Assembly: GCA_964498965.1 (NCBI GenBank)
Contig: CAZCJU010000019.1
Span: forward strand, 1-24,006
DNA length: 24,006 nucleotides
Direction: 5' to 3'
Source: CAZCJU01 sp964498965
Lineage (GTDB): Bacteria > Bacillota > Clostridia > Oscillospirales > CAG-272
The notes under the pieces are model-generated. The model was not told the origin of the DNA. It did not search any database and was given only the letters and a program-made list of their open reading frames with translations. Made by a program: the position numbers and the translations under genes. Positions 8,011 through 15,432 of the stretch are shown here, piece by piece. How positions within the stretch are numbered: the stretch's first letter is position 1; each line of letters opens with the position of its first letter.

Positions 8011-8733
8011 TCAAGGCTCGGCTCGATCCGTATACTTTTCTTTTATGCCGTACATCAGCAACATGAGCGAATCGCCCGGAAAAACATTCTGAACGCACGT
8101 TTCGTCGTTTGCTTTAAGCTCTGTGTTTGAAAAGTTCCATATACCTCTGAGCTTTAGTTTTTTGACGGTTTCCGCAACGATTTCCGCATTTTCGCCCGAA
8201 AATGCGATCACGGCTATATCGATATTGTTATCTCGGCAAAAGACTTCAAGCTCGCTTATATGTCCGACCTCGAATCTGCCGACGGTTTTTCCGACGTTTT
8301 CCCTATCGGTGTCAAAAACACCCCTTACACGTATTCCCCGCATTTCAAACACCATGTTGTCGGCAAGGAAGCCGTAAAAGCCGGGGGACGACAGCACAAC
8401 GGCATTGTACTTTTCTCCCACTCCGAGTATCCTGCTTATCTGCATATAAAGATATTTTACATTATATCCGTAGCCCTGCTGACCGAAATCGCCGAAATAA
8501 TTCAGATCTTGACGTATCTGCGATGCTGTCACGCCCATTTGCTTCGAAAGTTCCGAGGAAGAAACCCGCAAAACATCTCTGTTAAGTAAATTTCGCAAAT
8601 ACCTGTAATATCTCGGCAATCTCCGTACCACCGCCGACGGAGCATTTTGCACCATATCACTCCGTCTTTTCAGCTCCGAAAGAGACGGAAGATCGTCAAT
8701 ATCTATTTTTCCGTCATTATTTAATTCGGACAT
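8011..8733 (-). CDS. rex: Rex-family redox-sensing repressor with degenerate NAD(H) site
   Basis: This 240-residue protein is a Rex family regulator. The N-terminal winged helix is well conserved (RRLPRYYRYLRNL at 37-49, then VSSSELSKQMGVTASQIRQ and DLNYFGDFGQQGYGYNV), as is the C-terminal domain-swapped part (GIWNFSNTELK). The Rossmann loop that should read GxGNLGxAL is SSPGFYGFLA (115-124): the three key glycines align with Ser, Pro and Tyr. FDTD (140-143) of the second strand remains. It also has about 25 extra N-terminal residues. I chose the ATG at 8733, two bases after the dehydrogenase stop, over an upstream start at 8787 inside that gene. It is translated with, and probably regulated together with, the dehydrogenase. 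DNA binding is likely; NADH sensing is doubtful. Confidence 0.9.
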   Translation of the reverse strand: MSELNNDGKIDIDDLPSLSELKRRSDMVQNAPSAVVRRLPRYYRYLRNLLNRDVLRVSSSELSKQMGVTASQIRQDLNYFGDFGQQGYGYNVKYLYMQISRILGVGEKYNAVVLSSPGFYGFLADNMVFEMRGIRVRGVFDTDRENVGKTVGRFEVGHISELEVFCRDNNIDIAVIAFSGENAEIVAETVKKLKLRGIWNFSNTELKANDETCVQNVFPGDSLMLLMYGIKEKYTDRAEP

Positions 8734-8735
8734 AC

Positions 8736-9920
8736 TTATTTCAAAGCTCTGATCGTTTCGTTGACGTACTGTGTGAATTCTTCGCACGTCGCACCGTTGC
8801 TTCTTCCGGTCATCACGAGCTTCTTCTCTTCAAGCATACACTTGTCAAGTGCTTTTTCGAGCAGTTCGGCTTTATCCTGCTTGCCGATATGCGAGAGCAG
8901 AAGCACGGACGCACGAAGCATGGAGCAAGGGTCCGCATATTCGGCACGTCCCTCCTCGACCATACGGAGAGCGGAACCGTGTATCGCTTCGAACATAGCA
9001 TATCTCTTACCGATGTTCGCACTGCCCGCAGTACCTACACCGCCTTGAAATTCGGCCGCCTCGTCCGTAATGATATCGCCATACAAGTTGGGTAAAATAA
9101 ACACCTTGAAATCGCGTCTGCGTTTTTCATCAACGAGCTTAGCGGTCATTATATCTATAAACCACTCGTCTGTCGTGATCTCGGGGTACTCCTTGCCTAT
9201 CGTTTTGGCGATATTGAGGAATTTTCCGTCCGTTGTCTTGATAATGTTCGCCTTTGTAACGACGGACACTCTCTCTTTCTTGTTTTTTCTCGCGTATTCA
9301 TACGCAAGCCTCGATATACGCTCACAGCCCTCGGTCGTCGCTATGCAGAAATCCACGGCAAGCTCGTCGGTAACATTTACGCCCTTACTGCCGACAGCAT
9401 ACGCCCCCTCGGTGTTCTCTCTGAAAAATGTCCAATCGATTCCCTGTTCGGGTACTTTCACGGGACGAACATTGGCAAAAAGATCAAGACCTTTACGCAT
9501 TGCCACATTCGCACTCTCTATATTCGGCAATCCGTCACCGGCGTGAGGAGTAGTCGTCGGTCCTTTGAGAATAACATGGCACTTTTTCAGTTCTGCCATT
9601 ACGTCATCCGGTATCGCTTTATTGTGTGCGATCCTGTTTTCTATCGTAAGTCCCTCGATATTTCTTATCTCGACCTTGCCTGACTTGATATCGTCCGCAA
9701 GCAAATATTCGATGACCTCGCTTGCCGCCTTTGTTATGATCGGTCCGATACCGTCGCCGCCGCACACGCCGATGATTATTTTTTCAAGCGATGAATAATC
9801 GACAAAATCCTTCGTCGCACATATTCTTTCGTTTCTTTCAAGCTGTTCACTAAGCAGCTCCTTGAATTTTTCCGCTGCGGCTTCCACCTGCTCGCTGTAT
9901 TTATTTTCATTCTCGCACAT
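8736..9920 (-). CDS. NAD-type isocitrate dehydrogenase (isocitrate/isopropylmalate dehydrogenase family)
   Basis: The roughly 394-residue protein is a beta-decarboxylating dehydrogenase. It shows GGDGIGP (54-60), the substrate segment GPTTTP and then ESANVAMRKGLDLFANVRP with Ser, Asn and Arg spaced as in isocitrate dehydrogenases, FRENTEGAYAVG (166-177), the metal-binding NLYGDIITDEAA (278-289) and the cofactor loop FEAIHGSA (310-317). The Ser-x-Asn pattern favours isocitrate over isopropylmalate, but homoisocitrate cannot be excluded. It supplies 2-oxoglutarate and reducing power. GGAGG lies 12 bases before the ATG at 9920; a TTG at 9932 is in frame but abuts the SD. rex follows after 2 bases, tying the enzyme to a redox-type regulator. 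Confidence 0.88.
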   Translation of the reverse strand: MCENENKYSEQVEAAAEKFKELLSEQLERNERICATKDFVDYSSLEKIIIGVCGGDGIGPIITKAASEVIEYLLADDIKSGKVEIRNIEGLTIENRIAHNKAIPDDVMAELKKCHVILKGPTTTPHAGDGLPNIESANVAMRKGLDLFANVRPVKVPEQGIDWTFFRENTEGAYAVGSKGVNVTDELAVDFCIATTEGCERISRLAYEYARKNKKERVSVVTKANIIKTTDGKFLNIAKTIGKEYPEITTDEWFIDIMTAKLVDEKRRRDFKVFILPNLYGDIITDEAAEFQGGVGTAGSANIGKRYAMFEAIHGSALRMVEEGRAEYADPCSMLRASVLLLSHIGKQDKAELLEKALDKCMLEEKKLVMTGRSNGATCEEFTQYVNETIRALK

Positions 9921-10402
9921 AATCTTATGCAACCTCCGATATTTGTTTGTGTAATTTTATTCAGTTCACATTTTGTTAATTTGCACCGAAATTTTATTGA
10001 TTTTTAACATATCATCTATTGTGATTTAATATGTATGATTTTTCCATTTTTTCCGGTTTTGCTCGACATTTTTTTACTTTCTTCACGTTTCTGTTTTTCA
10101 TACAAAATGCCGTTTTTGTTTTTCCACAAAAGTTTTCCACACTTTCCACAGGGTTTTCCACCGCCGCAGTGGAAAAAAAGTGTTGATTTCATGCGAATCG
10201 TCGCATTTTCATCGTGGTTTTCCACATTTTTATCCACAGGGTGTGGAAAACATAACGGCATTTAGTTACCGTGCAAAACGCTAACAAATTGGGAATTTTT
10301 TTACGTTTTCCGACGTATCAATAGTCAAAATGACGGTTTTTGCCGAAATTCGGATTTATTTACTTTTCGTTCATTTTCATTCGTTTGTTTGTCCGAGAAA
10401 TA
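9921..10402. other. Gene-free region with AT-rich stretch and DnaA-box cluster
   Basis: No gene is supported in this stretch. The left part (about 9940-10080) is strongly AT-rich and carries the upstream region of the isocitrate dehydrogenase-rex unit. The middle (10120-10250) holds a dense cluster of DnaA-box-like sites. The right part (10260-10402) is AT-rich with a short palindrome CCGAAATTCGG near 10344 and lies downstream of tsaD. I found no clear intrinsic terminator for tsaD here. Confidence 0.6.
10120..10250. repeat. Cluster of eight DnaA-box-like 9-mers (possible oriC or DnaA-titration/regulatory site)
   Basis: Sites, consensus TTATCCACA: TTTTCCACA at 10120-10128, 10133-10141 and 10218-10226 on plus; CTTTCCACA at 10142-10150; TTTTCCACC at 10154-10162; the perfect TTATCCACA at 10230-10238; and, on minus, TTTTCCACT (10168-10176) and TTTTCCACA (10242-10250). 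A perfect inverted repeat ATGCGA-ATCG-TCGCAT (10191-10206) sits inside the cluster. An AT-rich flank that could unwind lies to the left. This density is characteristic of bacterial origins or other DnaA-binding regions. dnaA is not in the window, and flanking genes do not diverge from the cluster, so its role is open. Confidence 0.7.
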
Positions 10403-11419
10403 TCAAAGCGGACTTGTCGCCCGTGCGTTCAGGCTCGGTTCGGCACGTTTACCGGCTCGGTACTCGTAGTACGCCTGCGCCGCTATCATTGCGGCGTTAT
10501 CGCCGCACAACGACAACGGAGGCATATACAGCTCAATGCCGTGTCTGTCGCAAAATTCTCCGATCTTTCTTCTCAGGTGACTGTTTGCGGCAACGCCGCC
10601 TGCAAGCACAAGCGAATTTATACCTCGTTTTACATAGACTTCCTCAAGCTTTTTATCTACCGAATCGCAGACCGTTTTCGTAAACGAAGCCGCAACATCG
10701 GCTCGATTCGGTTTTTCGCCTTTCTGCTCGGCGTTATGCACAAGATTTACAACAGCGGTTTTCAATCCGGAAAACGAAAAATCGTAGCTTCCGTCACGCA
10801 TTGCCGCACTCGGCAATTTATACGCTTTAGGGTCGCCTTCATATGCGAGCTTGTCCATTTCGGCACCGCCGGGATAAGTCAAACCGAGTACTCTCGCACT
10901 TTTATCAAAAGCTTCACCGATCGCATCGTCCCGCGTATACCCGATAGTTTTCATTTCGGTATAGCTTTTCGCTTCGATAATCGACGTATGACCGCCCGAC
11001 ATGACAAGTGCCGTATAAGGCGGAGCGGGTACATTATCGGTCAAATAATTTGCCGCAATATGTCCTTTGATATGATGAACGGGAACAAGCGGGATATTTC
11101 TCGAATAAGCAAGCGATTTCGCAAAATTCAAGGCGACAAGGAGTGAGCCTACAAGTCCGGGTTCCGACGTTACGCCGATACACTCCACTTCATCAAGCAA
11201 AATCCCCGCTTTTTCGAGGGCTTCATATGTTATTGCAGATATTGCTTCGATATGAGCCCGTCCTGCTATCTCGGGTACAACTCCCCCGTAAAGAGCGTGT
11301 AGCTTTACGGAGGAGGCGATCATATTCGATAAAATTTTTCCCTGCGGTACGCCGTCATCAAAGCGAACGACGGATGCCGACGTTTCGTCGCAGGAGCTTT
11401 CAAACGCCAATACATTCAT
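10403..11419 (-). CDS. tsaD: tRNA N6-threonylcarbamoyladenosine synthase subunit TsaD
   Basis: TsaD transfers the threonylcarbamoyl group to A37 of ANN-decoding tRNAs, together with TsaB and TsaE. This 338-residue protein has the full family length and ASKHA-fold motifs: FESSCDETS (6-14), the metal-binding HHIKGH (115-120, His116 and His120), SGGHT (141-145), LAGGVAANS (272-280) and GDNAAM (306-311). It starts 10 bases after the rimI stop with only a weak AGG, so coupling to rimI is likely. The usual tsaB and tsaE are not in this cluster and should be elsewhere in the genome. Confidence 0.97.
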   Translation of the reverse strand: MNVLAFESSCDETSASVVRFDDGVPQGKILSNMIASSVKLHALYGGVVPEIAGRAHIEAISAITYEALEKAGILLDEVECIGVTSEPGLVGSLLVALNFAKSLAYSRNIPLVPVHHIKGHIAANYLTDNVPAPPYTALVMSGGHTSIIEAKSYTEMKTIGYTRDDAIGEAFDKSARVLGLTYPGGAEMDKLAYEGDPKAYKLPSAAMRDGSYDFSFSGLKTAVVNLVHNAEQKGEKPNRADVAASFTKTVCDSVDKKLEEVYVKRGINSLVLAGGVAANSHLRRKIGEFCDRHGIELYMPPLSLCGDNAAMIAAQAYYEYRAGKRAEPSLNARATSPL

Positions 11420-11429
11420 TTAATTTTAC

Positions 11430-11879
11430 CTAAAGTGCAAGTGACATAAGCACCGCATCCTCTTTCGGAAAAGAATAGTAATTCTTTCTTATACCGTCCC
11501 GCTTAAAGCCGAGCTTTTCATAAAATTCTCTTGCGGGTGTATTACCGAGCCTGACTTCAAGTGCAAGTGATTCAACGTTATTTTCCTTTGCATAGCTCAG
11601 AAGGCACTGCATGAGCTTGTTTGCTATTCCGCATCGTCTGTTATCCGGGTGAACAGCGATATTCATTATATCGCACACGTTTCCTACATGATACATTCCG
11701 GCATATCCGACAAGCTTTTCACCGCAAAACGCAATGCGATACACGGCAAGTGGGTTTGTTATCAATTCGCCGAACAGTTTTTCGCTCCACGGTTCTCCGA
11801 AGCAAAGCTTATCGAGTCGAGCCAGTTGTCGAACGTGTTCTGCGGAAAGCGGCACTATATCGATAAGCGATCCTTCCAT
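11430..11879 (-). CDS. rimI: RimI-type ribosomal-protein-alanine N-acetyltransferase (GNAT)
   Basis: This 149-residue protein is a GNAT acetyltransferase of the RimI type. The acetyl-CoA pyrophosphate loop is NRRCGIANKLM with an R-x-x-G-x-A core, preceded by the MNIAVHPD strand typical of RimI. The C-terminal LGFKRDGIRKNYYSFPKEDA also fits RimI, where the conserved Tyr pair lies near the active site. RimI acetylates the N-terminus of ribosomal protein S18, although related enzymes can be broader. It sits directly before tsaD, as in many Firmicutes, and starts 4 bases after the deaminase stop. Confidence 0.93.
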   Translation of the reverse strand: MEGSLIDIVPLSAEHVRQLARLDKLCFGEPWSEKLFGELITNPLAVYRIAFCGEKLVGYAGMYHVGNVCDIMNIAVHPDNRRCGIANKLMQCLLSYAKENNVESLALEVRLGNTPAREFYEKLGFKRDGIRKNYYSFPKEDAVLMSLAL

Positions 11880-11883
11880 AAGC

Positions 11884-12378
11884 TCAATAGCCCGTTTTCC
11901 CGTTCAGGCTATCGTCGTTGAGTATCCAATCTCTGACATCGTAAACGACATATTCGGTCGGCGTGCTTCTTACGACTACCTTTGATATTCCCGCATTGAT
12001 TATCATTCTTTTGCACATTTGGCAAGAGCAAGCGTCATGTATCAGCTCTCCGCTTCCGGCATTGCGACCTGTCATATAAAGAACAGCACCGAGCATTTGC
12101 TCGCGGGGAGCGGATATTATCGCATTTGCCTCCGCATGGACAGAGCGACAAAGCTCATATCTTTCGCCTCTCGGAATGCCGAGTTTTTCACGCATACAAT
12201 GGCCTATATCATCGCAATTTCTTCTTCCCCGAGGTGCACCGTTATATCCGGTAGACACGATATTATCGTTTTTCACGATTATTGCACCGTAATGCTTACG
12301 TAGGCAAGTGCTGCGTTCCAGCACCGTTTGTGCGATATCAAGGTAATAATTTGCCTTGCTTACCCGTTTGTTTTCCAT
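11884..12378 (-). CDS. dCMP deaminase / ComEB-family zinc deaminase
   Basis: This 164-residue protein has the zinc-dependent cytidine/deoxycytidylate deaminase fold: catalytic HAEANAI (His81, Glu83) and the zinc pair in CSCQMC (Cys119, Cys122). The insert NCDDIGHCMREKLGIPRGER after GYNGAPRG is characteristic of dCMP deaminases and ComEB, probably including an additional zinc site. It would convert dCMP to dUMP for dTTP synthesis. I use the ATG at 12378 because GGAG lies 5 bases upstream; a longer in-frame start at 12420 would overlap galU. It sits between galU and rimI in one minus-strand unit. Confidence 0.92.
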   Translation of the reverse strand: MENKRVSKANYYLDIAQTVLERSTCLRKHYGAIIVKNDNIVSTGYNGAPRGRRNCDDIGHCMREKLGIPRGERYELCRSVHAEANAIISAPREQMLGAVLYMTGRNAGSGELIHDACSCQMCKRMIINAGISKVVVRSTPTEYVVYDVRDWILNDDSLNGKTGY

Positions 12379-12404
12379 TTTTTCTCCGTTATTCGAATTT
12401 ACGC

Positions 12405-13280
12405 TTACAAGTTGCGGCAAAGCTCTTTAAGATACTCCTTAAACTGCTCTCCAAGCTCGTTATTTCTCAGTGCATATTCGATATTCGCTTGCAAAAATCC
12501 CATTTTCGCACCCATATCGTATCTCTTACCGTCATAGTCCACGGCGAGCATACCATTTGTTTGTGCGAGGGTACGCATAGCGTCGGTGAGCTGTAGCTCG
12601 TTTCCCGCACCCAAGGGAGTTTTATCGAGAATATCGAAAATATCGGGAGTAAGGACCACTCTTCCTAAAATTGCGAAATTGGAGAATTTTTCCTCGGGTG
12701 TTTGCGGCTTTTCCACCATATCGGTAGTAGAATACACATTACCCTCCAAAAGCTCTGTTTTGAGTGAACAATATTTTTTCACATCCTCATCCGACACAGC
12801 TTTAACGCCCGCAGCCGCTTTTCCGTATTTTTCGTATGCGTCGATAAGCTGTTTTGTCACAGGTGTATCGGCATACATAACGTCATCGCCGTAAAGAACG
12901 GCAAACGGCTCGTCGCCGACAAACGATCTTGCACACGAAACCGCATGACCCAAGCCCTTTGTGACCTTTTGACGTATGAAATACACGTTTGCGAGGTGGC
13001 AAGTTTGTTCTATATCTTCAAGTTCCTTTTTCTTGTGCTTCGCCATAAGATTGTCGTTATATTCCACGTTATAGTCGAAATAGTCTTCCATCATTCCCTT
13101 ATTGCGTCCGGTTATGATAAGTATATCGGTGATTCCCGAATCTACCGCTTCTCTCACAAGATATTCGATAGACGGTCTGTCAACTATTGGAAGCATTTCT
13201 TTCGGAACGGCACGTGCGATAGGCAACATTCTCGTACCCAATCCGGCTGCGGGAATAACGGCTTTTGTAATTTTCTTCAT
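12405..13280 (-). CDS. galU: UTP--glucose-1-phosphate uridylyltransferase
   Basis: GalU makes UDP-glucose from UTP and glucose 1-phosphate for glycan and glycolipid synthesis. This 291-residue protein is of normal length and shows the nucleotide-binding start AAGLGTRMLPIARAVPKEML, then PSIEYLVREAV, the metal-site segment FAVLYGDDVMY, VEKPQ, and the late GNELQLTDAM and YDMGAKMGFLQAN motifs typical of bacterial GalU. The ATG at 13280 follows GAGGA by 7 bases; a TTG two codons earlier is less likely. It lies 21 bases after queT and is presumably read from the promoter upstream of queT. Confidence 0.96.
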   Translation of the reverse strand: MKKITKAVIPAAGLGTRMLPIARAVPKEMLPIVDRPSIEYLVREAVDSGITDILIITGRNKGMMEDYFDYNVEYNDNLMAKHKKKELEDIEQTCHLANVYFIRQKVTKGLGHAVSCARSFVGDEPFAVLYGDDVMYADTPVTKQLIDAYEKYGKAAAGVKAVSDEDVKKYCSLKTELLEGNVYSTTDMVEKPQTPEEKFSNFAILGRVVLTPDIFDILDKTPLGAGNELQLTDAMRTLAQTNGMLAVDYDGKRYDMGAKMGFLQANIEYALRNNELGEQFKEYLKELCRNL

Positions 13281-13301
13281 ATTCAATTCCTCTTTTATAA
13301 T

Positions 13302-13808
13302 TTATAAATGTTTACTATTCTGCTTTTTCAGATATTTTTCAACCGCCGTCGCAAGCGGGACTCCCAATGCATAGCAAACACAAGCCTGAGAAGCTCCGAC
13401 GGACAAAAAATTCGTTGCAAAAAGCACCCAAAAGCCCTTGTTTGCCTCCGACATCATCACATAAGACACGGTCGCTCCCACGATCAATGCATTTACAAGC
13501 ACCGACGGCAACGGTGCCATATACTTGCTTTTCATTTTCGCTGTAAGAAAAGCCGCAATAAGCGTCGCAAGAGAACCGAACAGTATATCGATCATCCCGT
13601 ATGACGACATGGTATTCGATATGATACAGCCGATAAAAAGTGCCGGCACTGCCTCGGGAAAATAGAGTGGCAACACCGTCAACGCTTCCGACGGGCGGAG
13701 CTGAAACGGTCCGAAGGCGACGGGTGCGACTATCAACGTAAGCACGACGTACAGCGAAGCTATCAGACCCGCTCGTGCAGTACGTATCAAATTATTGTTT
13801 TTGATCAT
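13302..13808 (-). CDS. queT: QueT-family (ECF S component) queuosine-precursor transporter
   Basis: This 168-residue membrane protein belongs to the QueT family, substrate-binding S components of energy-coupling-factor transporters predicted to import queuosine precursors. The diagnostic segment FGPFQLRPSEALTVLPLYFP (32-51) is present, and about five hydrophobic helices cover the rest. It has a near-consensus promoter (13849-13877), but I see no preQ1 riboswitch in the short leader, although such elements often control this family. The SD (GGCGG) is weak. No ECF energising module or queuosine genes are nearby. It heads the queT-galU-comEB-rimI-tsaD unit, an unrelated mix apart from the shared tRNA-modification theme with tsaD. 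Confidence 0.88.
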   Translation of the reverse strand: MIKNNNLIRTARAGLIASLYVVLTLIVAPVAFGPFQLRPSEALTVLPLYFPEAVPALFIGCIISNTMSSYGMIDILFGSLATLIAAFLTAKMKSKYMAPLPSVLVNALIVGATVSYVMMSEANKGFWVLFATNFLSVGASQACVCYALGVPLATAVEKYLKKQNSKHL

Positions 13809-13848
13809 TCGTTTAGCCGCCTGTTAAAAATATATCAATTCAGCATAT

Positions 13849-13877
13849 ATTATATATTATTTTAAAAAATAAATCAA
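13849..13877 (-). promoter_or_regulatory. Promoter of the queT-galU-comEB-rimI-tsaD unit
   Basis: On the minus strand TTGATT (13872-13877) and a perfect TATAAT (13849-13854) are 17 bases apart. It diverges from the HD-gene promoter about 60 bases to the right. Confidence 0.78.
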
Positions 13878-13938
13878 GGGGTATTTCGATTAATTTCAAT
13901 ATATTTTTTAATCAAGTCTGTTTTTTTGCTTTTCGGTA

Positions 13939-13967
13939 TTGATTTACCGAGAAAAAAGTTGTATAAT
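13939..13967 (+). promoter_or_regulatory. Promoter of the HD-domain gene
   Basis: TTGATT (13939-13944) and TATAAT (13962-13967) are 17 bases apart. Because the promoter lies here, translation must begin downstream, which supports the ATG at 13990 for the HD protein. Confidence 0.8.
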
Positions 13968-13989
13968 TCTTTTGAAAGGACGGTATAAA

Positions 13990-14565
13990 ATGAAAAACGA
14001 ATTTATAAATGTATTCAAATCAACCGTAAAACGAGAGGGCAATGACAGAATGCTCGACTACCTTGAAAACAGGTCGGATTTTTTCACCTCTCCCGCAAGC
14101 ACACGCTTTCATCTTTCTTGTGAGGGTGGGCTTTGCACACACAGTTTAAACGTATATCGTTGTCTTAAAGATTATTTATCCCGCAAGACGGTAAAGAACG
14201 AATTCGGAATGAATTACGATGATGAAACCATTGCCATAGTATCTTTGCTTCACGACGTTTGCAAAGCCGGTTGTTACAAGGTATCGTCGCGCAACGTCAA
14301 AAACGCACAAGGAGTATGGCAAAGCGTGCCTTATTACGAATTTGAAGATCCGCTTCCCTACGGACACGGAGAAAAAAGCGTTTACATAATAAACGGTTTC
14401 ATGCGTTTGAGCCGCGAAGAAGCATTCGCAATACGATATCACATGGGCTTTTCGGGAACGGAGGATGCAAGAAACGTCGGTGCGGCTTATGACAAATTCC
14501 CTCTCGCACTCGCTTTGAGCATAGCTGACATGGAAGCGACTTATTTTATAGAAAACAAGCTTTAA
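13990..14565 (+). CDS. HD-domain hydrolase of unknown substrate
   Basis: This 191-residue protein has an HD-superfamily metal site: His51 (in GLCTHSLNVY), His88-Asp89 (SLLHDVCK), further His126 and His151 in YGHGEKS and RYHMG, and Asp180 (SIADMEA). HD proteins hydrolyse phosphate esters of nucleotides or RNA; similar stand-alone proteins are common in Clostridia and phages, and the late His pattern resembles the HD domain of YhaM-type exoribonucleases, but no OB domain is present. The ATG at 13990 follows AAAGGA by 9 bases, and the promoter at 13939-13967 excludes an earlier in-frame start. Its stop overlaps by 4 bases the stop of the convergent ATP-grasp gene. The substrate is unknown. Confidence 0.85.
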   Translation: MKNEFINVFKSTVKREGNDRMLDYLENRSDFFTSPASTRFHLSCEGGLCTHSLNVYRCLKDYLSRKTVKNEFGMNYDDETIAIVSLLHDVCKAGCYKVSSRNVKNAQGVWQSVPYYEFEDPLPYGHGEKSVYIINGFMRLSREEAFAIRYHMGFSGTEDARNVGAAYDKFPLALALSIADMEATYFIENKL

Positions 14566-15419
14566 GTATTTTCGGCACTTTTAGTGCTGTTCACGATATG
14601 CTTGGCATACAGCTCGCACACGTCGATATCGGTAAGCGAATACAGCATCCTCGTGCCGACTGCATCTTCAAGCTCGTTTAAATACGGCTTACCGTGATGA
14701 AATATGAAATCAACTCCGATAAAATCGGCTTTTATATGCTCGGCTATTTTTTCGGCATATTCGCCGAGCCGTGCCTCATACGCTCTTTCGGCGTGTCCGC
14801 CGAGAGAAAAGTTGCTTCGAAAGTCGCTTTCGGAGCTTCTTTTCATCATAGCCAGTGTCTTGCCGCCGAGGACATATACTCTTATATCCCGTCCGACATC
14901 TGATGCAAGCTCCTGTATCAAAAATTCGTTTTGCTGTATCCTATCCATACACGCTTCCAGCTCTTCGGCACACGAAACAAGAAACACCTCGTTTCCGCCG
15001 TGTCCCGATGCGGATTTCACGACGCACGGATATCTCACGCCGTTTGATTCAAAGCGGCGTTTATCGCAAAAGACCGTATCGAGTGTCGGGATCTCCAAAG
15101 ACGAAGCGAGCAAATGGGATGCACGCTTATCGTTGCATATTTCACTGACGTATGCACTGTTAAACACTTTAACACCTATCTGCTCCAAGTGATGCGAAAT
15201 AAGCGGCGAAATCGTTCTCACTACTGCAATATCGGGTTTTAATACGACACCGTTTTTTTCGCAAACGCACGTTTTTCCGTTTTTTATGCAAAAAAACGTT
15301 TCCTCGGCTATTGCCAAACGCACATTTACCCCGTGAGAGGAAAGCTTCAATGTCAGCTCGTCTATAAACCACCCGTTTCTTTCCCTACCCGCTTTATCGT
15401 ACACCAACAAGCAATTCAT
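14562..15419 (-). CDS. RimK-like ATP-grasp ligase (second gene of a tandem pair)
   Basis: This 285-residue protein is an ATP-grasp enzyme of the RimK type, which joins a carboxylate to an amine through an acyl-phosphate. Visible are the Gly-rich nucleotide loop VVKSASGHGG (133-142) with Lys135, Glu170 (LIQEL), GRDIRV (176-181), the RimK-like RSNFSLGG (201-208), and the metal region GVDFIF (235-240) followed by NELEDAVGTRMLY (248-260). The usual E-x-N metal ligands read E-L-E here (249-251), a variation I associate with a clostridial subfamily. The start has GAAAGGA eight bases upstream and lies 13 bases after its paralogue, so they form an operon. The substrate is unknown; amino-acid or peptide ligation is the family expectation. 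Confidence 0.88.
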   Translation of the reverse strand: MNCLLVYDKAGRERNGWFIDELTLKLSSHGVNVRLAIAEETFFCIKNGKTCVCEKNGVVLKPDIAVVRTISPLISHHLEQIGVKVFNSAYVSEICNDKRASHLLASSLEIPTLDTVFCDKRRFESNGVRYPCVVKSASGHGGNEVFLVSCAEELEACMDRIQQNEFLIQELASDVGRDIRVYVLGGKTLAMMKRSSESDFRSNFSLGGHAERAYEARLGEYAEKIAEHIKADFIGVDFIFHHGKPYLNELEDAVGTRMLYSLTDIDVCELYAKHIVNSTKSAENT

Positions 15420-15432
15420 AATTTTTATCCTT

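Noticed and set aside
9960..10020. Full Rex operator upstream of the dehydrogenase-rex unit
   Set aside because: Only half-site matches (TTGTTAA or TTTTTAACA) are present; no alignment gives a good TTGTTAA-N4-TTAACAA palindrome.
10016..10265. Reading frames of 76-81 codons across the DnaA-box cluster
   Set aside because: They are composed of the repeated boxes, lack good ribosome binding sites and give low-complexity Phe/Lys-rich products. The repeat cluster explains them.
13809..13848. Possible preQ1 riboswitch in the queT leader
   Set aside because: The leader is short and AT-rich, and I see no preQ1-I, -II or -III consensus blocks or pseudoknot pairing.
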